Shown here piece after piece: positions 1 to 10,978 of a stretch of DNA of 64,000 bases (positions are counted from its first letter, which is position 1; every line of letters begins with the position of its first letter). The position numbers and the translations under genes were made by a program. The notes under the pieces are model-generated. The model saw only the letters and a program-made list of their open reading frames with translations. It did no database searches and had not been told where the DNA came from. Origin of the DNA: Strongylocentrotus droebachiensis (taxonomy: Eukaryota > Echinodermata > Echinoidea > Camarodonta > Strongylocentrotidae); assembly GCA_035222895.1 (NCBI GenBank), contig JAVYIG010000166.1, positions 744,001 to 808,000 of the forward strand. Direction: 5' to 3'.

Positions 1-280
1 TTGGATCTATTATAGTCCAAAATTATTAATCTTTTAAAACAATCATTTGGATTACAAATTTTCCTCTTCTTCCTCCTCCTCTTTTTTTTCTTCTCCTTCT
101 TCCTCTTCTTTTTCTTGTACTTATTATTATTTCTATCATCAGTTTAATGTTGTTATTATTATTATTATTATCTTTAATAAGTAATTATTTGAATTGTCTA
201 ATCTGTCTGTAAATATTACTGTTTTAACTTATTAATTTTATAGGCCTACATGTCTGTAACTTCATGTTAAATAATCACAG

Positions 281-312
281 TAGTGCGCGACCTCTATAGA
301 GGTCGCGCACTA
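281..312. repeat. Perfect 32-bp palindrome
   Basis: TAGTGCGCGACCTCTA is followed directly by its exact reverse complement. It is GC-rich inside AT-rich sequence and sits near the outer end of the left arm of the long inverted repeat; the right arm lacks it. Confidence 0.95.
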
Positions 313-1330
313 TACTGTATATACAAAATTATATGAAATAGAAAAAAATTATGTAAATAGATGTGACAAATTGATTTTGGAAGCATATCATAATATGCTT
401 GTTATTAAATCATTATCATAACCTGTTTTCGTTTCAATAAAAATGCGGCTTTATTTCTAACATTCTCTTTCTACACATCTTTCCGAATCGTCTCATATTG
501 TACCGACAAAAGCTTTTGAAGAAAGAATGTGCAACTATAGTGTATCTTTTAACCGTCTGAAATGCTAGTTTCCTATACATACATGTCCTATACATTTTTT
601 TTCTTCAACCACTTCTTCACTAAAAACGTTGCTTGGAAAGATAAATGATATATATATATATCGTGCCACCTATAATATATACATCCGTTATTGTATTTGT
701 TCATGAATTTGGTTTTTGAACTCTGAACTTCTGCGCTTATGAAAAGTTTCGACGTTTCGATTAAATTGTTTATCATGAGATGACGTGGATAATCTGATAA
801 GCAAAACACTCGTAAAAAGGAACGTATTATGCCTACAAAGAGAAATGAGAACAATTACAATTATAATATGCAGTAATTGAAGCTGTAATTGGGTATGATA
901 TGATAACGGCTTGCCGAATATGAACAAAAAAATGATAAGAGGAACTCTGAGAAAGAGAAGGAAAAGGGATCATGAAGGTCGATTTTAGGCGCTAATAACA
1001 AGGAGGAGAATAGCACAATATGGTTTTAGCAAATTATTTTATATTTTGTCCATTTCATTTATTTATTCTAATTTCTAACAATATACAAATTCATCATACT
1101 AAGCCCTATTCAAATGTGTTACAAAAAATTATAACATTTGCAATAGATAACAAGAAATACAAAAACTAATACTTTTGTGAATATTAAAAGTCCAATGAAA
1201 AGCCGACTGGAGAGAAAGAGGGGGGGGGGCTGTCATCTCTTAACTACTGTTCAGGGGGACCTATGCCTCCACAAGGCCATTTGGCCTTATTTTTTAGTTC
1301 CCTATTTTAATTTTCTTATATATTGCAAAT

Positions 1331-1435
1331 CAGGGGCGTACGCAGGGGGGGGGGGGGGGGGGGGTTTGGGAGCAAAATGAACTGAGTCGTTTTTAACCCC
1401 CCCCCCCCTTGAAAAAATCCTGCGTACGCCTCTGT
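1331..1435. mobile_element. Small MITE-like foldback with GGGGCGTACGCAGG ends
   Basis: CAGGGGCGTACGCAGG at the left end and CCTGCGTACGCCTCTG at the right end are near-perfect inverted repeats. The interior is mostly poly-G then poly-C, about 105 bp in total. It lies in the spacer of the larger inverted repeat. Confidence 0.7.
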
Positions 1436-2074
1436 TGCAAATGCTTATCATATATACCTTTGTATTGTTTTTATTGAAAATGGAAATAAATTAAAATGAA
1501 TTGAATTGAAACGTCGAAACTTTTCACAAGTGCCGAGAAGGATAACTGGGCGTTTTGATTTGCTGTCAGACAGATGATACTGTTTGCATGATATATATAT
1601 ATTATAATATATATATTATTTATCTATCCAAGCAACGTAGCTTAACGAAGAAGTGGTTTAAAAATAGGCCTTTACATACTAAGGGCATGTATTCATGTAG
1701 GATACCATAATTTCAGACGGTTAAGAAAAAGTTAATGTAAAATGAAACAATGGATAATTGAAATTAGGCAAGTTGAGTATAGCTATAGGCCTCAATCCTG
1801 TATTATTTTGAGTAGTTGCACATTCCTAGCTTTTGTCGATACAATGAGATGATTCGGAAAGAAGTGTGTAGAAAGAGAATGTTAAAAATAAAGCCGCATT
1901 TTTATTGAAATGAAAACAGGTTATGATAATGATTTGAAAGCAGGTCTATATATAACAAGAATAATGACATGCTTTCGAAATCAATTTGTCACATCTAAAC
2001 ATAATATTAAACTATTTCATATACTTTTGTAGAGGTTAATATGATTATTTAACAAGAAGAAAAAAAAAACAATT

Positions 2075-4129
2075 TCTCGCTCATAAAAATGAAGGTCCAT
2101 AATTATTTGTTCTCCTCTCTTTTAAATAAACATATCCCAATGACTTTAAAAAGATCGGCAAGAAATAGAATCAAGCAGCCATGGATAACTAAAGGTATCT
2201 TTTGCTCTATTAAAAAACGGAATAGATTATATAAATATAGTCTTCGACACCCAGGAGAGGAAAGCTTGAATAATTACAAATCATATAGGAACAAACTAAC
2301 CACCATTATTAGACAGTCTCGACAAATGTATTTTGCCAAGCAGTTTGAAAATGCAAATGGAAATGCATCATCAACGTGGAATGTGATCAATCAAGCCCTC
2401 AAAAACAAAAGAGTAAATCAAAGTGTCATATTAACCAAAGATAATAATACAATGGTTGATTCAAAAGAAATAGCAAATTGCTTCAATGCTTACTTTGTTG
2501 GGGTTGGCCCCATCAGGCCAATACAATAGCTTCGAACGGAGTCGACTTCTCACAATTTCTTCAAACTCCCTGCAACAAGTCATTATTTCTCAAACCAACA
2601 AACTTGATTGAAATCTTGAATATTGCACGTTCTCTTAAAATAAGCTATGCTAACGGTCATGATGGGATAAACACATATCTTTTGAAACAAGTTATAGGAA
2701 ATATAATAACCCCACTAGTGCATATTTTTAATCTCTCTCTGACGACAGGTACATTTCCAGAAGCATTTAAGATTGCTAAGGTTGTTCCGATATACAAAAA
2801 GGATGACTCTTCCCAAGTCTCAAACTATCGCCCTGTTTCTATTCTCTCGAGTTTGTCCAAAGTATTGGAAAGACTTATATACAATAGGCTATATTGTTTT
2901 CTAACAGAAAATGACTTACTGAATCAGGATCAATATGGTTTCAGGAAATACCACTCAACCGATTAGCCCTTGCACAATTATATGATAAGGTTTCGAATGC
3001 TTTGGCGTCTCGAAAGCATGTTATTGGTGTATTCATGGACTTAAGCAAAGCATTTGACACTCTTGATCACAAGGTACTATCAAGCAAACTTCATTATTAC
3101 GGAGTAAGAGGAGTTGCTCTTGACTGGTTTAATGATTATTTGTCAGGTAGAAAGCACTGAATTGTAAGCTACGAATCTGTAGATTCATCATTATTGCCTA
3201 TGAAATGTGGTGTCCCACAAGGATCGATACTCGGTCCTTTATTGTTCTACTGTATGTTAATGATATCTCGAACTCAACTACATCATTACAATATATTATA
3301 TTTGCTGATGATACTAATGTGTTTTGCTCCAATTCCGATTTTCGATCACTTCAGAGAATTCTGAACACCGAGCTACCTAAGCTGTCCTTTGTGGTTTAGG
3401 AGCAACAAATTGTCTCTGAATCTGAAAAAAACTAATTATATCCATTTTCAAAGCAGGAAAAATGCAACTGATAAACCTATACCTGAAATAGTCTTGGATG
3501 GTGAATATTTGGAGAAAAAACAAAATACTAAATTTCTTGGAACTATCATCAATGAAAATCTGAAATGGAGTGATCATGTACATTACGTTTCAAAGAGAGT
3601 GTCACGCACTGTTGGTTTACTGTATAAGTTAAAACATTATGTGCCTTTGAATATTCTATATATGCTATACAATTTCTTGATTCTTCCTTACATGTCTTAT
3701 TGCAATATACTGTGGGCAGACTCAAAAGTATATACTGATAAAATGCTACTTTTACAAAAGAAAGCGATTCGTGTGTGTACCAATGCTGGATATCGCGATC
3801 ACACTGATCCCCTATTCGCGAGGTTAAAAACTCTGAAAGTAACTGATATTAACTTTTTACAAAAAGCACTATTCATGTTCCGTCTACATAATGATTCCCT
3901 ACCTTCCCACTTCCCACCAATGTTTTGTTTGAATAGAAATATTCATACATACCCAACCAGACAATCAAATAAATATCATTTATGTAATCCTAAAACAACA
4001 ATGGCTATGAAATCTATAAGACATTCTGGTCCGGATATTTGGAACTCACTGTCCGTTGACATCCGTAACTTGAAGTCAGTATATACTTTCAAGAAAAGTG
4101 TGAAATCAATTTTATTGAGCAAATATTGA
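2075..4129 (+). pseudogene. Dead non-LTR retrotransposon ORF2 fragment (CR1/L2/Jockey-like reverse transcriptase)
   Basis: The reading is broken but continuous in order: a linker with KQPWITKGI (about 2170-2200), the RT core with NYRPVSILSSLSKVLE (about 2825-2870), VFMDLSKAFDTLDH (about 3030-3065), VPQGSILGPLL (about 3210-3242), the catalytic FADDTN (3301-3318), then the thumb and C-terminal region to a stop at 4127-4129. Damage includes a frame change near 2500, a stop at 2964, a stop at 3158, and frame changes near 3240 and 3385. The endonuclease domain is absent, so the copy is 5' truncated, as is usual for LINEs. It starts just inside the end of the long inverted repeat. Clade is inferred from motif style only. 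Confidence 0.9.
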
Positions 4130-4520
4130 CAAATCTCTTAAATTAACACATGATATCATATATGTTTGTCAGCATTTCCTTGATATAGCAGGAAAATCCC
4201 CCTCCCATGCACCCTCTATCCCATTTTTTTTTTGTTGGTTGCAAGTCACTGTTTATTTTCATTGTTATTTTCCCCCAATTATGTTTTGTAATTTACTTTA
4301 CTTTACAATCGTTATGATTTTAAATGTTTCTGGGCTGCAAGCGTATCAAGCTGTCACGCTTAGGCTGTAGCCCTTCTGTATCATCACCTCTTCGAGCGTA
4401 TGTATCTATGATTTACTGAATGTGGAAATGTAATTTAACTTATGTTTTATACTCATGTAAAGACATTGTCACATTATTGTTATAACCTATGATGATTCAG
4501 TAACCAATAAATATTTCAAC
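4130..4520 (+). mobile_element. 3' UTR of the LINE fragment
   Basis: AT-rich sequence follows the RT stop and contains a hairpin-like stretch around 4340-4375 (GCGTATCAAGCTGTCACGC and its partial complement) and an AATAAATATT word near 4506. No poly-A tail is clear, and it runs into the GA array. The right boundary is uncertain. Confidence 0.5.
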
Positions 4521-4551
4521 TACTATTTCAACTATTGTAATATCATTATGA

Positions 4552-4810
4552 GAGAGAGAGAGAGAGAGGGAGAGAGGGAGAGAGGGAGAGAGGGAGAGAG
4601 GGAGAGAGGGAGAGAGGGAGAGAGGGAGAGAGGGAGAGAGGGAGAGAGGGAGAGAGGGAGAGAGGGAGAGAGGGAGAGAGGGAGAGAGGGAGAGAGGGAG
4701 AGAGGGAGAGAGGGAGAGAGGGAGAGAGGGAGAGAGGGAGAGAGGGAGAGAGGGAGAGAGGGAGAGAGGGGGAGAGGGGGAGAGGGGGAGAGGGGGAGAG
4801 AGAGAGAGAA
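4552..4810. repeat. GAGAGAGG minisatellite upstream of CFAP210
   Basis: An almost perfect tandem array of an 8-bp AGAGAGGG unit runs about 260 bp, with plain GA dinucleotides at its left edge and GGGGAGAG variants near the right edge. It lies about 260 bp before the CFAP210 start. The long reading frames through it on both strands are low-complexity artefacts. Confidence 0.95.
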
Positions 4811-5072
4811 CTTGCATGTCCCTTCCGTGGTTATACAGCGCATGCGCTTAGCCCTTTGTTGAGCGGCTCTTAGCAACGTACAGTGTATGGATGTGTGTAC
4901 TGTATTGTGACGTGTTTCTTTGCGATCTCAACACACACACGACTCATGTAGCTTGACCGGTGGTATTTGGAGTCAACAGGAAAACAAAGAGGATTGGCAA
5001 AAAGACCGGCAAAATTTCATTACGAAACATCGAAGTAATTGACAGCATTTATAAATATTAGAATCTACATTC
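4811..5072 (+). promoter_or_regulatory. Putative CFAP210 promoter and 5' leader
   Basis: This unique-looking stretch lies between the GA array and the first CFAP210 codon. It has a CpG at an ATGCGC word, a GTTG...CAAC inverted pair around 4858-4877 and a TGACG word near 4908. No TATA box is obvious. The call rests on position only. Confidence 0.35.
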
Positions 5073-5121
5073 ATGGCACAAGAGCAAGTACGACATGGCC
5101 GAAGGAGAGGGCAAAAAAAGA
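5073..5121 (+). CDS. CFAP210: CFAP210 first coding exon (16 codons plus 1 nt)
   Basis: ATG at 5073 opens a 16-residue basic peptide, MAQEQVRHGRRRGQKK, followed by a strong donor AGTAAGTTT at 5121/5122. Its leftover base joins the acceptor at 5991-5992 (exon 2 starts 5993) and stays in frame through a Ser/Pro/Gly-rich linker into the conserved core. Without this exon the protein would have to start at the internal Met at 6043. The start is chosen because the reading frame, the donor and the phase all agree. Expression is not shown. Confidence 0.7.
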
Positions 5122-8100
5122 GTAAGTTTAATTACAAACACCGACCAAAAAATAGAGTGAACAATTCTGAATCTGAGTGAGCTGTGCATTTGTGAGTGAG
5201 TGTTTTCTGATTTCTGGGTGATCAAGACAGAATTAGAAAGAGCATAGGGTCTAGAACGACTCGAAATTTGTTGTGTTATGTATAAATCTAGAACACTATT
5301 TCTAAAGAACATGCAAGTAGACCTAGACTCTAGGACTAGGCCTTATAATATATTAATAAACTATTTTGAATATTAACAAAATTATTGAAGAACATGAATC
5401 AAATTTTCTTCAGGTTAAAATAATGAGTGTCAGTTGCAGCGCGCATGTCGATCTGAAATTAAATTTTGAGATTTAGACCTAGATCTAGATCTATCTAGAT
5501 CTAGTCTAGACTAGATCTAGTACTATAGTCTAGAGGAGTTTACAAATAAATGAAAAAAAGCGATGAATGAAATATAGGAATAGGATATAGGCCTACCGGT
5601 AGCTAGGAGTAGAAATCTAGGCCTATAGGGTCTAGACTTCAAGTTCTACACTGTAATTGCATAATTAAATTTGCAACTGAGGCTTGTTATGCGCTCAAAA
5701 TGGATATTTCCAGACGCTGGCCTTGTGTCAAACCCTTGTCGATAAGTTCTTGGATCTTGGATTCTTTTCCTCGTAAATATTCTGAAGAAGAGTTTTGACT
5801 GGAGGTGGTGCAGTTACGTGGACGATTACAATTTGGAAAAAAGTATTTTTGGAACAGACGCAAAAGACTGTAAATGACATGTAGATCCGGAACCCTCGCC
5901 CAAGTTAGTTTGGACTCTAAGTCTATAGAGCCCTGCATGCAAATACAAGTGATGATACTAACTCTGTTTTTCTTTATTTATTGCTTCATCAGATTCACCG
6001 ATTGGAAATCGTTCTGGGGGAGCTCCTCCAGCTGGTCCAGGCATGATGCTTCCAGACGGGTCCGATCTCCGGCAGGTGACTGTCCTGTCCAAGGCAGACT
6101 GGTCTCGTATCAGGGCGCAGTTGGAGCGGAAGCAGCGTGAAGAGGAAGCCATTAGAGCCAAACGAGAAGCCAAAGAAGCTCTCCACCAACAGTCTAAGGA
6201 CATGGTCAAAAACTGGAGTAATACCATCGCTGTAAGTACAATCGCTGTATATAACTACCCAGACGTTGTGTTCCCCGACAGGTTGTGTATCTGGACAGTT
6301 GATTTAAAACATCAACTTAAAGGAGTTTACAAGCTATAATTCATAAATCTTCCACAACTTTGTTGGTCAATATAGGACAAATATTCAATATGGTTTTAAC
6401 TAGTGCTATTTGTTTCGATGAGTATTATCTGTTAAATACAAAGTCAAAATAGCAACTCTTTATGTTTGTTAAGTGTCCGGACACCCAATCATATGATTTT
6501 TTTTTCTTTTCTATTACCAATTTCTGTATTAACGTTGTCTTTTTACTATTTGATTTGATCCGGCCTGTTTAACAAGAATTTATGATTATAATGGGACATT
6601 TAATATTGACTGCAAAAAAGACATTAATGAGTTTCCTTTAACTGTTTGTTTCCATTGTCTACCTTATAACTCTATGGTATGGAATAGACTTTGCATGTTA
6701 CTAATGTTGCCTATTTGTCTATTTGATATCGATATGTAAAGTATTGATATATCATTTTTGTCGCTCGTCTTCTTTTCACCTTTAGGGTCAAAGGTTACAG
6801 AAGCTTGAGGCTCGCAAGATCCGTGAAGAGAAGGAAGAAGCCGAGCGAGTCCAGATCGACATCGAGGAAGCCAAGTACCAAGCGGAGAAGAGAAAAGAAG
6901 CCATCGATAAAGCAAAGACTCTACAGTACTACCAGACAGACAGGGTCAAAGGGTTCCATGTAAGTTTGATTGATTGATTGATTTTTTTGTTTATTTATTT
7001 ATTCTTTCGACAGAGCCAAGTGAGTGTAACAAAATCATAAAGTGACACATATATTTTATACTGATTTTCTTTTATGGAATACGATGTAAAGAGAACATTG
7101 ATTTAGTAGTGAAATAAGAATGTTGACTTGAATTTGCACTCCATCTGTGACCCGGCCGTTTCACAAAGCCTTTTTTTAATGACAATTGAGAAAAAAAATC
7201 AGTGACCAATCTGCTGATAACCAATCAGAAGCCAGGATTTCAGTAGCTTATAACAAAAAATGTCCTGTGTCACTGATTACAAGTTTTGTGAAACACCCCC
7301 AGACTTAACTTCAGATAAACCTAAAAGCATGCATACAATCATAGCCTCTCGATCAGGATTGATGTCAAATGAATTCCATACCATTATTTCCCCTACAGTG
7401 TATATATTCTTGGTACTATACCCCTAAATTGTAGCTGATTTTAAAGCATTTATGGAATTCATATTACCCAAGAGAATTTCCATGTTCATGTACAGTTTGT
7501 ACCACCTGTCTACAAAGACCATTTCTTGTTTCCCTTGAAAATGGTTTCTCATTGAAACACTTACTAAAGGAACCTGTCTACAAAGACCACATGTCTACAA
7601 AGGCCACTGTTGGTGTTTTCCTTGGGTGGTCGCTATAGACAGGTTTGACTGTACATTGATTTTTTAAGACTGTTTGTAATTCATTTTACCGTAATCTATT
7701 ATGTTCTTGTTTGACAGGGAGCCCTACTGCTGACTGAGGTATTGAAAGAACGTGATGCTCAGCTGGATCTAAAGATGGCTCGAGAGGCTGCTATGGAAGG
7801 CAATGACAGGGAGCTCTTTCTCCGTGCACAGAGGGAGCTAGAAGAAGGGATCCTAGCGGACCAAGAGAAAGCTCTCAAAAGGATGCAAGATCGCAAGGCC
7901 AACTCAGAATTTCAAACGCAACAGTGAGTATTTTTTCTTGAATTGTTCATGCTTCCATTCTTTTGTTTTTTTTGTTGTTTTGGAGAAGTGTTACATAAAA
8001 TCAGATTTTACCTGAGCAATTAAACAAAACGAAACAAAGCAATAATGAAATGAAAGAAAAACAAACAAACAAACATAAATAGTTTTTATGAATTTGCTAT

Positions 8101-10978
8101 AGAAACTGTTTAATTTGTCAATCGATACACCTTTCAGTGGGTTTAACCTTAAGTAGTCTCGGGATTCATTATAAACTCCTCAAATTCTATTTCGTTTGTT
8201 TAACTTTGTTATTCTTTTCAAGTTGAGTAGCCTTGACAATTATATTGCGCTTCTAAAACTAAAATTAACAGCAATTGGTAAAGTCAGTCTTTCATCTTTT
8301 ATTATCTTGTCATTTTTACATCAATCTAGGATCCAAGAGCATTTACAACAAGCTGAAATCGACAATATCCAGGATGTGCGCGAGGGAAGGGAACTCAAGG
8401 AGCAGGTGGACTACTACAACGCAGAGCGCGCCAAGATTGAGCGTATCAGGCTCGGTGAAAAGCAGGACCTCATGCACTCCCATCTCAAGACCGTGGCTGA
8501 CCGCGACCTGATCAGGGCCGCCCAGGAGCAGAAGGAGGAGGAGGAGGAAGAGGAGATCCGCATCTTTGCGGCGGCCAAGAAGAAGATGACCAAACTGCGT
8601 CGGAAGAGGGAGAAAGAGCTCTGGCAGTAAGTGAACATCATGCTTGCATGAGTAGCATTTCTAAATTGAAAATGAGCAGGGGCCAGTTTCATAAAACTTG
8701 TTATCTATAGCAAATGCTAAATTTCTATGAAAAATTTGCTCTCAGTCATGATTTCAGTAGCTTATAACAGTAGCTTGTAACTTGTTATTGATATCAAGTT
8801 TTATGAAACAGGGCCCAGATGTGTTAGACGAGTAGGATAAGACCTGGCCGCCCCATATACAGTCAAACCTGCTCTAGTGACCACCTTTATAGAAAGACCA
8901 CCTGTCTACAAAGACCACATTTTTTGTTTTCCTTGAAAATGGTTTCTCATTGAAACATGTACCAAAGGAACCTGTACCTACATGTAAAGACCACCTGCCT
9001 ATGTAGACCACTTTTCTTGTCTCCCTTGGATTGTGTTTATAGACAGGTTTCACTGTGCAATATTTCATACCAGAAAATCAGCCAATATCGATTGCAATAT
9101 CATTGTTTCATTCATTCATTCCTAGTTTGCGTATTACCTATAATATTTAAATTATCAAATTAGTATTGTGAATTCTAAAACATTCCTCCAAACCTTATAT
9201 ATTTTGTACAGAGAAAAGCAAGACAATGTCACTCGTATGGTCAACGAACTTGATAGCCAGATGAAGGCAAAGGCAGATGATGAAGATGACCGTATCGCCA
9301 AGGCCAAAGCTGACCGTGAAGCTGCCCGGGAGAAAGAGATGCAAGAAAAAGAATCCAGGCTGGAGGACGATCTTAAACAAATGGCTCTTCACAGGTTAGT
9401 AACAACAGCATTTAGTTACCCTTCTCTGGTATATACCAGTTTTGGAAACGCCCCCCCCCCCCCCCCCCCCCCCTCTCATGAAATGGAAGCTCTTATTACC
9501 AATCTTGTGAAAGAACATGTTTTGACTAATTATATGTGATGATACAAATTTGACCGGGAAACAGCCTACTAATTGATAAATTTGGTAAATTGTCATATCG
9601 CGAAGGCACTTCCAATAGAACATTTGGGCATATATCTCTGCTTTTTTGCGAATATCGGTTGAAGTATTGCTATCTTAACCTTTGAATATTTAAAGAATAT
9701 TGAATGGATATTTTGTACCCAAAACCCTTGAACCGCAATTCTACCACTACCGGTCTATATCTTTAAGGAGCTTTAAGATGAATTTCTTGGATTTAGGAGC
9801 AGCTATGTATATGAATGTAAAATTGAAGAAATTGTGTTTTAAATATTGATTCATGATGATGCTTTTTATGATTAATCGTTGTTTCCCTGTATTGAAGTTA
9901 CATGTAGATGCATATTTTCTCCACACTTGTTTTTCCTTTGCCTTTCTTATGGAAATAGAAACATTTTGTATTATACAACTCACTCCCATTCCTCGTTGAT
10001 GCTGTGTGTATCTATCAAACTCAGCCTAACGGCTTCGTGCCATAGATACACACAGCCTCAACTCGAGTGCGGATAGATCGTATAATGAACTCATGCGCAT
10101 GCATCATTTGTATACTGATGGACAGATTTATGGATGAGGATGATTTAGAGTGTTAAGCTTTTGAGCATTAGACAATATCGATTTCAGATCTTAGAGTGCT
10201 AGAAACCAGGTGCGATAGCTCAATTGGTAGAGCAGTGGTCTCGTAATCTGGCGACCAGGGTTCGAAACCAAGAAAATCACTATTTTTTTTCGGAGAAGAC
10301 CTAAAGCCGTCAGTCTCCTGGTTGCTTACAAACAAGCATTAATGCTTTCTTAGCAGTCAGGTAAAATAACCACCACCACTACTACTACTACCATTTGAAG
10401 TCATATTTTGTAACCTTGTATTTCCGACTTGTCTTCTTTGCAGGACTCAACAAATGAAGCAGAAGGAGAAGGAGGAACGCCAGGAGAGGCGTCGCGAGCT
10501 GGAAGCCCTCCACCTGAAGATTGAGGCGGACCGTCTCTTTGCGACCAAGCAGGAGGAAAAGATGAAGCAGATCAGGCAAGAGAATGAAAACCTCAAGGGT
10601 TTCCACAGCAACCAGATTGAGGAGCGCCACGAGCTGAAACTCCTGAGCCGCGCCGAGCAACTCGAGATGGACAAAAAGAACATTGATCTGCTGGCGCTGG
10701 AGGAACAGCAGTTCCAGGAGTACGCGGGCAAGGTCATTAACCATTGCAAGGAAGGCGAGCGCAACGTCTATCCTCTGGAGAAGGCAGCCAGGGAGGGGCA
10801 CGGTGGCGGCCATGGACCCGTCTTTGACGGCAAGGGCGGAATCCGACCCAGCTATCTGACCAACGACAGAGTCGCAGTCGAGCTGCCTTACTACCAAAAA
10901 GGAAGCACGGATGAGGTTAAATACGCACACATCGGGAAGCCCTCCAACACAAGGAAGCGTCTAGGTTTTGTATGGTAG
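5073..10978 (+). CDS. CFAP210: CFAP210 (CCDC173), ciliary microtubule inner protein, 7 exons
   Basis: Exons are 5073-5121, 5993-6231, 6786-6959, 7718-7923, 8330-8626, 9212-9394 and 10444-10978. All introns are GT-AG and phases agree, giving 560 aa, close to my recollection of about 550 aa in vertebrates. Exon 2 carries MLPDGSDLRQVTVLSKADW and exon 3-4 carries YYQTDRVKGFHGALLLTEVL; both match the conserved N-terminal part of CFAP210. The rest is almost continuous charged coiled coil (Glu/Lys/Arg/Gln rich, trichohyalin/plectin-homology type), and the tail has a Gly/His patch and a basic end. CFAP210 is known as a filamentous protein inside ciliary doublet microtubules, so the product should act in the axoneme. 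An in-frame ATG at 6043 could be an alternative start. Introns hold MITEs (7154-7297, 8679-8816, 8859-9056) and a SINE (10204-10391). The family call is from remembered similarity, not a search. Confidence 0.85.
5455..5535. repeat. CTAGATCTAGA-rich low-complexity tract in CFAP210 intron 1
   Basis: Overlapping TCTAGA, AGATCT and CTAGACTAG words form a self-complementary tract. Shorter runs of the same words occur near 22440-22460 and 22850-22860. It has no coding content. Confidence 0.7.
7154..7297. mobile_element. Foldback MITE, GTTTCACAAAG family, CFAP210 intron 3
   Basis: It begins GGCCGTTTCACAAAGCC and ends with the complementary ACAAGTTTTGTGAAAC. The interior has the paired words TCAGTGACxAATCTGCTGATAA. 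A near copy is at 46161-46304 and a related one at 8679-8816. Confidence 0.7.
7490..7653. mobile_element. MITE, ACAGTCAAACCTG family, CFAP210 intron 3
   Basis: It contains repeats of CACCTGTCTACAAAGACC and ends AGACAGGTTTGACTGTAC. It is the same family as 8859-9056 and 52346-52523. Confidence 0.75.
8679..8816. mobile_element. Foldback MITE, GGGCCAGTTTCATAAAAC family, CFAP210 intron 5
   Basis: GGGGCCAGTTTCATAAAACT at the left matches AGTTTTATGAAACAGGGCCC at the right as an inverted repeat of about 20 bp with small differences. Confidence 0.75.
8859..9056. mobile_element. MITE, ACAGTCAAACCTG family, CFAP210 intron 5
   Basis: Its ends are ACAGTCAAACCTG and CAGGTTTCACTGT (inverted, one mismatch). 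The interior has several CACCTGTCTACAAAGACCAC words, as in the copies at 7490 and 52346. Confidence 0.8.
9425..9700 (+). mobile_element. Degraded TTAA-type MITE copy (family A), CFAP210 intron 6
   Basis: From ACCAGTTTTGGAAACGCC, through a poly-C run, to ATGAAATGGAAGCTC, CGGGAAACAGCCTACTAATT and GGTAAATT, it follows the same order as the full copies at 36226 and 50877. The right half is lost. Confidence 0.65.
10204..10391 (+). mobile_element. tRNA-derived SINE with ACC/ACT tail, CFAP210 intron 6
   Basis: The head is tRNA-like: an A-box GATAGCTCAATTGGTAGAG and a B-box GGTTCGAAACC at tRNA-like spacing. A unique body follows, then a shared segment ending TTAGCAGTCAGGTAAAATAA and a simple ACC/ACT triplet tail. 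A second copy is at 42412-42597. With a non-tRNA body and a triplet tail it is a SINE, not a tRNA gene. Confidence 0.85.

Larger units (their letters stand above)
264..2053. repeat. Long imperfect inverted repeat (foldback), arms about 0.5 kb
   Basis: The left arm (about 264-770) and the right arm (about 1500-2053) are reverse complements over their whole length with many substitutions and a few indels. Shared landmarks, read on the left arm, are GTTAAATAATCA at the outer end, GATGTGACAAATTGAT, AATAAAAATGCGGCTTTAT, CATTCTCTTTCTACACA, AACCGTCTGAAAT and AAAAGTTTCGACGTTTC at the inner end. The 730-bp spacer holds short A/T-rich sequence and a small GGGGCGTACGCAGG foldback. No coding potential is convincing. 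It could be a foldback transposon or an inverted duplication of one repeat. Confidence 0.8.

Noticed and set aside
740-790. Second hammerhead-like motif on the minus strand (CGAAACGTC)
   Set aside because: The GAAACGTC string is present, but the CTGANGA core is altered and no helix I partner pairs.
4548-4862. Long open frames in GA repeat on both strands
   Set aside because: They encode only Arg-Glu-Gly or Ser-Leu-Pro repeats from a minisatellite.
4858-4877. RFX X-box ahead of the ciliary gene
   Set aside because: The GTTG and CAAC arms are 12 nt apart, so it does not fit the usual X-box spacing. At most it is a half-site.
10207-10275. tRNA gene
   Set aside because: A and B boxes are present, but the acceptor stem does not pair and the sequence continues into a repeated body with a triplet tail, so it is a SINE.
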